From contig OX388311.1 of assembly GCA_947579605.1 (NCBI GenBank), positions 23,872,951 through 23,936,950 of the forward strand: 64,000 nucleotides of DNA. Reading direction: 5' to 3'. This DNA is from Athripsodes cinereus (taxonomy: Eukaryota; Arthropoda; Insecta; Trichoptera; Leptoceridae). Shown in pieces: positions 57,596 through 64,000 of this stretch. The notes beneath the pieces were generated by a model. That model saw only the letters and a program-made list of their open reading frames with translations. It was not told where the DNA came from and made no database searches. The position numbers and the translations under genes were made by a program. The number at the start of each line of letters is the position of its first letter. The stretch's first letter is position 1.

Positions 57596-60462
57596 ACTTA
57601 AATTGCGCTGTTTTTGTAGTAAAATCACCTCAAGTGCGCATATATGTTATTATTGAATATTATTGATTACTTTACTAAAGAAATTAGGTAAATTATAATT
57701 TTTTCAAACACCCAAGATTTAATTTCATATTTATAGCTTATTAAAATTCATCAGTTAATTTTAAGACCACGAATATTTATAATGAGGATAAGTTATGAGT
57801 TCAGACAACAACAAGAGCATCATCTATCCAAAAAATGTAAGCAATACAATAAAAGAACGAAAAAAATTATATTATTTAAAGATAATTAAATGTTTAAAAT
57901 ATATAATTCTTGTCCACACATGGTTTGACACAATTCAATAACAGCTATTTTATATAAAATACGACGTACTCGTCTTTCGACAAAATAAACGTTATTCTGT
58001 AACAAGAATAAGTCTGCAACAAAATAATTTTTCTTATAAACTCATCATCAACTGTAAACTCATTATCAATGTACAGTAAAGAATGAATAAATAAATAAAT
58101 AAATAAAATAAAAATATATGAAAATAACAGTGATTTTTATATTAAAGCAATGCACAACCAGGTAGTGCGAGAGGTGATTAAGATAGGGCAGAATGTTGGT
58201 GACAATATTTATGGGATCTCCTATTTCACTAATTTGCCCTCACTGCCAGGATTAATGACATGCTTTTGTAGCTGATAGAGGAAACTGCTGTGATTTTGTG
58301 TCGTCATTATCGCAGAATATAATGTTACATTGACCTCATCCTTATGTTACTTTGGTGGAACAGCGAGGCGGGGCAGGGTGCAGGGGTTTGTAATGTAAGC
58401 AATTCTGTCATCTGAGTAATATTAAGCAAATAATACCGTGTCCTTATAAACAAATACATTCTCGTTTATATTTTAAGATAAATATTCATAGTGCCTACGC
58501 AATAATCATGTAATAATGGAGAAAAAAGGTATCATGATGTACATATTGTGTAATAAAATAACACACTTAAGTAGGTATACTAGTACTAAGTACTTGTTTA
58601 AAAACATATTTACATCTTATAAAAAAAACTCGAGATCTTTTCCATTACGTGATACAACTAGAAAATACTGTCAGCAAATACTCGTATATGTACAAATACC
58701 AAGTATCGTATGTACCAAATTCGTTTTAAGTAGAGATTCTTGTGCAGATATTAGATTTAGATAAGTAGGTACGTGCAAATAAAATTGCTTGAAATAGGTC
58801 ACCTCTCTTGATATTTTTATGGGGATTTTCAATTTATTTACCCGAGTGCGTCCAGCAGGTAATCTCATAACCAGGTGTGAATTTATGTTGTGCCGTTCCA
58901 TGTGTTACAATGATTTGGTAACATCTTATTTACGAGTATATTTTCCGGATAGTTTTGCTTCCGATCTGTAGGCATTTCTCTAACGAAAATATCACTAACC
59001 ATTTTTCATACACAGACTTGGTAGGAACTACTGGATATAAAATATGCATGTTTGCTACATATAAATATTACACACCCGACCCAAAGGTATTTATATTGAA
59101 ATAATAAGTTTTATGTACCTATGCAATATTTTTTTGTTGGAAAGTATTTCATTTGGGTACAATTTGATTCATTTTCTTGGTGTGCATCTATCTATAAAAT
59201 AAAATCAAACGGGTTATTTTCATTGGAAGTCTGCCCCCTTAAAGGAATAAATAGAAGTTGTTTGCAGAAATTTTATTGTAGTAGATAAGAATTTTTGCTT
59301 CCAACCAGCGCAGACCGAGTAAATATTGTATTTTGTTTATATTCTTAAATTGAAAAGAAGGAGATTATTTAAACAGGAATTTAATTTCCGAATATCTTTC
59401 AAGGAGCTCCGAGCGGAGGCAGCAGATCCATCGTGTATCTACTATTGCGTGTATATGTGTGTACTTGTATATTAGAGGTGTTTGCTTACGTCTAATAAAA
59501 CATTATCGTGTCGAAAAAATCCTTTCAGGGGACGAACGAAAAAGGAAAAAGTAATTTGAAAATTCTATATTGCTTCGTTTTTTTCCGAGTAAATATTCCT
59601 CTCGTTTTACAAAAATGAGTATCAAGATACAGAGTGTACGCGGAACAAACTTCCTTTGCTAATATGCAGAGTCACACTGGAAGAAAGAGCAATGTCCTAT
59701 CACTGATTTCAATACACATTCTAGTAAGGGTTTCTATAGAAAATTACTTTTCACAAGTTATGTGTATATGTATTGAAATAGCAATAGAAAGATAGTAATT
59801 TTTTTGCGAAAACGGAAGAATACGAACTATCAGGAAGATTATCTATTTTGTGTTGAACGATTTAAAAGCAATTTGTTGTTTCGTTGAAATGTTGTAGCGT
59901 AATGCTTATATGTAGTTTTTATTTTGCAGTTTATCGCAAATTTGTTCTGATAAACAGATTTGAATGTTTGCTTTAACGTCTTTAATCGATTATCTCCTGT
60001 AACTATATAATGAGTTTTAAACCTTTCCTCATCTGCTAATTTTAGGTATGTTTATAACTCTAGAGTTTTTTTTTATTACAAGTTATCTGATAGGTTGAGG
60101 GGTAAAATATTTTTTTTTCTCCGTTTAATCCGTTTCTGTTTGTAATATTGATGTCTAGTTGTTCAATCATTGGGGAGACGAAAGTTTTAACGAGTTCTGT
60201 GTGAGATGATGGGTAACTTCATACAATATACTGCAGTAGGTACCGCAATACATTATATTTAACATAAAACACTGGCAATAACTGTCTTACACTACCTATA
60301 CCTTGGTGACAAATATTGCTAACAAACAATTAACATGAAACGAAGTCTCTAATTTCTCTGTATGATAAAGAAATATAGGTCTACCAACTTTCATGCCGTC
60401 ACTATGATGTCGTCAGATAAGGCACTTTAGTTTAATTATTGTCTTAATTTTTAATTTTTTAG
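57596..60462. other. Intronic non-coding stretch
   Basis: No exon is supported. A short (AAAT)n run is at about 58082-58115. About 58150-58400 is unusually complex and GC-richer for this intron, with runs such as GGCGGGGCAGGGTGCAGGGG. It is the best candidate here for a conserved regulatory element. Confidence 0.4.
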
Positions 60463-60593
60463 CACCAGTTATACGACTGCAGCATATGGAAGTCACGGAA
60501 ATGTCTTCATCAGATTGGATGCTCTCGGAAGACCAGCGAGTGCCGGTAGTGGATCCTATGCAACGATTGCCAGCATTCACAAATTTCCCTTAG
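60463..60593 (+). CDS. drl: RYK/Derailed-type receptor, cytoplasmic juxtamembrane exon 1
   Basis: Acceptor TTTTTTAG and donor GTATGA; phase 2 in, phase 1 out. Joined to the preceding exon it reads HTSYTTAAYGSHGNVFIRLD, then ALGRPASAGSGSYATIASIH and KFPLG. There is no stop or shift, and the splice phase is consistent. It lies about 13.4 kb from the transmembrane exon. The segment is rich in Ser, Gly and Tyr (SYTTAAY, SYATIAS) and may be phosphorylated; partners are unknown. Identity as part of the receptor rests on phase and position. Confidence 0.78.
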
Positions 60594-60853
60594 GTATGAC
60601 ATGATTGCTGTCTATATCATTATGAATTTTATGTGTTCGCAATATTTAGCTAATGCACCCTAATGTGATTATTATCAAAATTATAAAGAAAAATGATAAA
60701 TAGTATCTACTTTTGAAATATACGATCTGTTTTTGCATATAAATAAATATTGAAGTTCCACACTATATATTCTTTATTTTTCTTTCAAACATAACAAGAC
60801 ATCAAAGACTTATATATATCTACTTATTTAAATTATTTTTGCAATGCTTTTAG

Positions 60854-60987
60854 GAAGTAGAAGATCTCCATCTCCGTATGCTACAACACAAATAGGTAAT
60901 CACATCTACGCTAGACCAGAGCCTCCTGCATATTTCTCAACAGCCACCTCATATTGTGCTTCTGAAAATCACACAACAATGTCACAA
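60854..60987 (+). CDS. drl: RYK/Derailed-type receptor, cytoplasmic juxtamembrane exon 2
   Basis: Acceptor TGCTTTTAG and donor GTAAGTT; phase 1 in, phase 0 out. It reads GSRRSPSPYATTQIGNHIYA, then RPEPPAYFSTATSYC and ASENHTTMSQ. The SPYATTQI motif resembles the CC1 motif of Robo receptors (PYATTQL), and HIYARPEPPAY adds a further tyrosine/proline motif. The intron before it is only 260 bp. The kinase-like domain has not yet begun, so more exons are expected beyond 64000. Confidence 0.78.
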
Positions 60988-62749
60988 GTAAGTTGAGTTT
61001 TTATAGCTATGTTATTGTTATTAAATCAATGTTAAATTTATGTCATGAAATAAATAATTGATGCGTTTATTTCAATTAATTTATTCATTCTTTTTATACT
61101 GCACATGGATTACAAACAATTTTAGAGCAGTTATTTCGATTAATTTATTTTTTCATTCTATACTGTACATATGTAGATAACAAACAATTTTAGAAAGAAA
61201 TACATTCATGCAAAATGCGATCTTTTACAACTATCCAAAGGTTTTTTTATTTAGCTATGTGTAGGTATATAGACACACATCAATTACTAGCATGAAGAGG
61301 TTACCTGAGTAAATTTATTCGCTCTAGGTGAACGATATATGGTGAGAACATCTCATTAATAAACTGAAAACATCCAATAAATATAAACGTAACTATTTGT
61401 AAGAGTTTCCATTTATGTATACATACCTACTTGTAAGTCTCGGAATACTTATTAGTCAGTTGAAGTATTGCGAATGATTCTCTAACAATTCAGTTGAAAT
61501 TTATCTAATCAATGGAATAATAATTGAGAAGATTGTTTCACGATTATAATACGTATGTGTAGAACATGAGATCAATTACACTGAAATCCGAACAATGAGC
61601 CAATTATAAATGGATTTGGAAGTGCTTCACTTTTACATACTTATGTCTTCATATCATAATACGGTAATAATCATTTCCTGACGGATTCTTCGACTCCACA
61701 ATATTGCTGAGAAATGAATACCGTTTAATATCTTTTTAGATATTAGGTATCTACAACAGATTTTCTTGGTTCTCATATTTGGCAACTCGAAAATTAATAC
61801 AATGGGGAAAATTCTTATAAAATTCAAATATTTGTTTAAAATGTATTTATTTTATTTTATTTATTTTATTCTTCTTGCACATCATCATTCATATAACAAA
61901 TAAAATAAAGCAATATACACAGTTTTTGTGTTTAGGTGTTTAGGTGTTTAGATTATAAATATCGCTCTTCTCGTACATAATTGGCATCGATGTTTCGGGA
62001 AATTCTAAAGAATAAATTACGTGAAATGCAAAAATAATTAATGTTGTAAATTTATAACATTTTGGGAAAATGTTTAACTGAACACGAGTGCAGTTGCATG
62101 TAAATGTAGTTATGCATATATTTGCAATATGTTTTGATATGTTAAATATACCTATATAAGCAAGGATCTCCATGCATCTCACTAGTGCGTTCATACCATG
62201 TTCATACCAATTCCCTTCTCTACAATACCAATTAATCTGAACTAGGAATATATTAAGAGGAAAATACGGAGATATGTTTCTATACATAGATAGGTTATAT
62301 TTACATAACTTACATGCATCAGCTGATGGTTGCCTAGTTATAATAAATTACTCTACAATTTTCAAACATTTATTAAAATACTCCCAGACTTATTCTAATA
62401 GGTATATTGATTTTACAATCAAATTTATTAGTAGATATAATTATAAAATCTTAAAAATTAATATTGCTTATTATAATATTCTTAATTAGATAAAAAGTGA
62501 CTATTTTTTTGTACTCATAGAAAACAATAAAAAAATAAGTAATTTTAGTGAGTCATTTGATGGAAATCGGTCTCTAGTTCATCTTTTGTTTTTAATTTTT
62601 TTTTATTTAATTTAGAATTTTTTTTTGTGTTGCCCACAATTTACAGTCTGGTTGATTATTTTATTTATTTCCACACTAGTGTACCTAGTGTTACTACGAG
62701 TACCTACAATCTCTTCTATTGTAATTATTTTACTTATTAATGTGATCTA
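60988..62749. other. Intronic stretch with short repeats
   Basis: No exon is supported after the GTAAGTT donor. About 61067-61196 holds two tandem copies (period about 65 bp) of a block ending ACAAACAATTTTAGA. About 61850-61905 shares TTCTTCTTGCACATCATCAT with 12385. A triple GTGTTTAGGT-like repeat lies at 61925-61950. Confidence 0.45.
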
Positions 62750-63008
62750 CACTGAGAAAAATACTAACGAAATTTCACAACGAATCATTGGTACGTACTA
62801 TCAGATTAGGACCAGAGATCGTACAAACGATTCATTAGTACGAATTTATAATATTAACTCTTCGCAAACAAGTTGTTGGTAAATTTACCAATGATTTGTT
62901 TGCGAAGAGTTAATATTCTAGATTTATACCAATGAATCGTTTGTACGATCTCTGGTCCTTATCTGATAGTACTGTACCAATGATTCGTTTTGAGTATTTT
63001 TCTCAGTG
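62750..63008. mobile_element. Palindromic TA-flanked MITE
   Basis: The whole 259 bp is one inverted repeat. CACTGAGAAAAATACT at the left mirrors AGTATTTTTCTCAGTG at the right, with good pairing to a centre at GGTAAATTTACC (62878-62889). TA flanks both ends (62748-62749 and 63009-63010), as for Tc1/mariner-type MITEs. No coding capacity. Confidence 0.92.
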
Positions 63009-63582
63009 TATGTTTTTGTTTTATAAGACAGTTCTCTAAACGCTTTTGTATAATGTACCTGGAGGCATTTCAGACTAATGTAGATAATACATAAAAGTAC
63101 AGTACAGACTTCCTTTGAGTGTGGAAATTGTAGTATAGTGGAAACATTAGGAACAATTAATTTTACGTGTATTTAAGTCAGGCCTTGGTGCAGTGACATG
63201 GAAACAGAGAATGGAATTTATTTACTTAATGATTTCTCTAGCGCAAAGCTTCGAAATACCTTTGAGTATTTATATGTGATAAGTAAGGTGCAACGTGCAG
63301 CTAAGAAAGTTTTCTTCGTATCGGTCTCAATAGTTTTTCGTAAATATGATCTGATCATATTTTTTAATAGTTCCTGTATAATATTATAAAATAAATTTTC
63401 AGTATTTACCTAGATAAGACTAAGTAATGATTCGAATATTTAAATCATGTTTTGTGAACTATACTGTTTTAAGCCTTTGTTTGTTTTAAGAGATTCAGTG
63501 GTGTTGAAAATAAGTTAAAATCCCTGATTGAAAATATGTGGTGTAGTAAGAATAATACATTAACAAAGGTAGGTAGGTACAA

Positions 63583-64000
63583 CAGTGGCGTGTCTTATGT
63601 TTTCAACCAGGTAGGCCCACATTCAACAACTAATGGGTATAAATAAGCTATTTATTAAATACAAGCGTATGTAACCCGGCATCGCTCGGGTTTAATTAAA
63701 TAGAAAACCTTGCAAATACATGGGTTAAACCAACAAAATCTTATTGGAAAAAAATGAAGCACATGGATAAAAGAAATAAAAAGCTCTTCCCAATGAGAAA
63801 ACTTAATTTTTGACTCCCTACATGCCCATATTTAAGCAACAATAAATAGGTAGGTACCTACATCATAAAAAGCATTGCAAATCTCTACTTAATGAAAAAT
63901 CTTGAAGTTTGATAGGTACCTCACATGCCCATATTTAGGTAAAAAAAAATAGGTAGGTACCTACATCGAAAAAAGTGCTAAAAACCTCTTCCCAATGAAA
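63583..64000. mobile_element. Left end of a hAT-like element, running off the window
   Basis: CAGTGGCGTGTC at 63583 matches the hAT terminal form and the inverse of the right end of the MITE at 35792-36204 (CAGTGGCGTGCC). A hairpin-like ACCCGGCATCGCTCGGGT lies at about 63677-63694. The other end is not in the window, so the assignment is tentative. Confidence 0.5.
63721..64000. repeat. 103-bp tandem repeat reaching the right edge
   Basis: GCCCATATTTA starts at 63824 and 63927 (period 103). Each unit has TAGGTAGGTACCTACATC, then AAAAAGCATTGC-like and TCTTCCCAATGA-like blocks. A partial unit precedes 63824, and the array continues past 64000. Confidence 0.8.

Noticed and set aside
63677..63694. 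Helitron 3' end
   Set aside because: The stem resembles a Helitron terminal hairpin, but no CTRR end follows at the expected distance and a hAT-like end lies close by.
1..64000. CRISPR array, bacterial defence or phage system
   Set aside because: The DNA is a eukaryotic insect genome with introns and LINEs; the tandem repeats found have no spacer structure.

Overview
The window is AT-rich eukaryotic DNA, almost certainly from an insect with a large, transposon-filled genome. It carries long introns with GT..AG junctions, dispersed GTAGGTACCTAC-type words, and mariner, pogo, hAT-like, Jockey-, CR1/L2- and I-type transposons. A hemipteran or lepidopteran would fit; the sequence alone does not settle the order. 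There are no bacterial operons, CRISPR arrays, rRNA genes or convincing tRNA genes.

Host gene: the right half is one plus-strand gene. Five consecutive coding exons with matching splice phases were assembled by hand (29044-29150, 30180-30310, 46898-47081, 60463-60593, 60854-60987). They encode the C-terminal part of a WIF domain, a short extracellular linker, a transmembrane helix, and a tyrosine-rich cytoplasmic juxtamembrane segment. This is the layout of the RYK/Derailed family of Wnt5-binding receptor pseudokinases. The kinase-like domain should lie to the right of the window, and the signal peptide and first WIF exon to the left or in unrecognised exons. The two large introns (about 16.6 and 13.4 kb) are packed with mobile elements.

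Mobile elements, left to right: a CR1/L2-type LINE cut by the left edge (to about 3257); a tandemly duplicated tRNA-like repeat (3367-3733); a decayed minus-strand LINE (about 4235-6196); a complete mariner with an intact D,D34D transposase (10989-12280); a 218-bp foldback (21696-21913); a complete pogo-type element with an intact transposase ending in a PHD-like finger (22164-24682); a 3-kb element of unknown family with arms of roughly 0.9 kb (30551-33597), itself hit by a LINE fragment; a hAT-type MITE with a perfect 8-bp target duplication (35792-36204); a 540-bp MITE with repeated ACATGTCC motifs (40999-41538); a 5'-truncated LINE (48634-49711); a full-length I/LOA-type LINE with both ORFs intact and an 11-bp target duplication (51717-57584); a TA-flanked palindromic MITE (62750-63008); and a hAT-like end with 103-bp tandem repeats running off the right edge. 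At least five copies of one SINE-like family are scattered through the window.

Most other open frames are short chance ORFs. The most notable structural signals are: a shared 3'-UTR hairpin in three LINE-derived sequences; pogo subterminal repeats that include a perfect 26-bp palindrome in front of the transposase; the long-arm element with a Tudor-like protein module; and a 96-bp tandem repeat in the I-type LINE that includes the end of its coding region.
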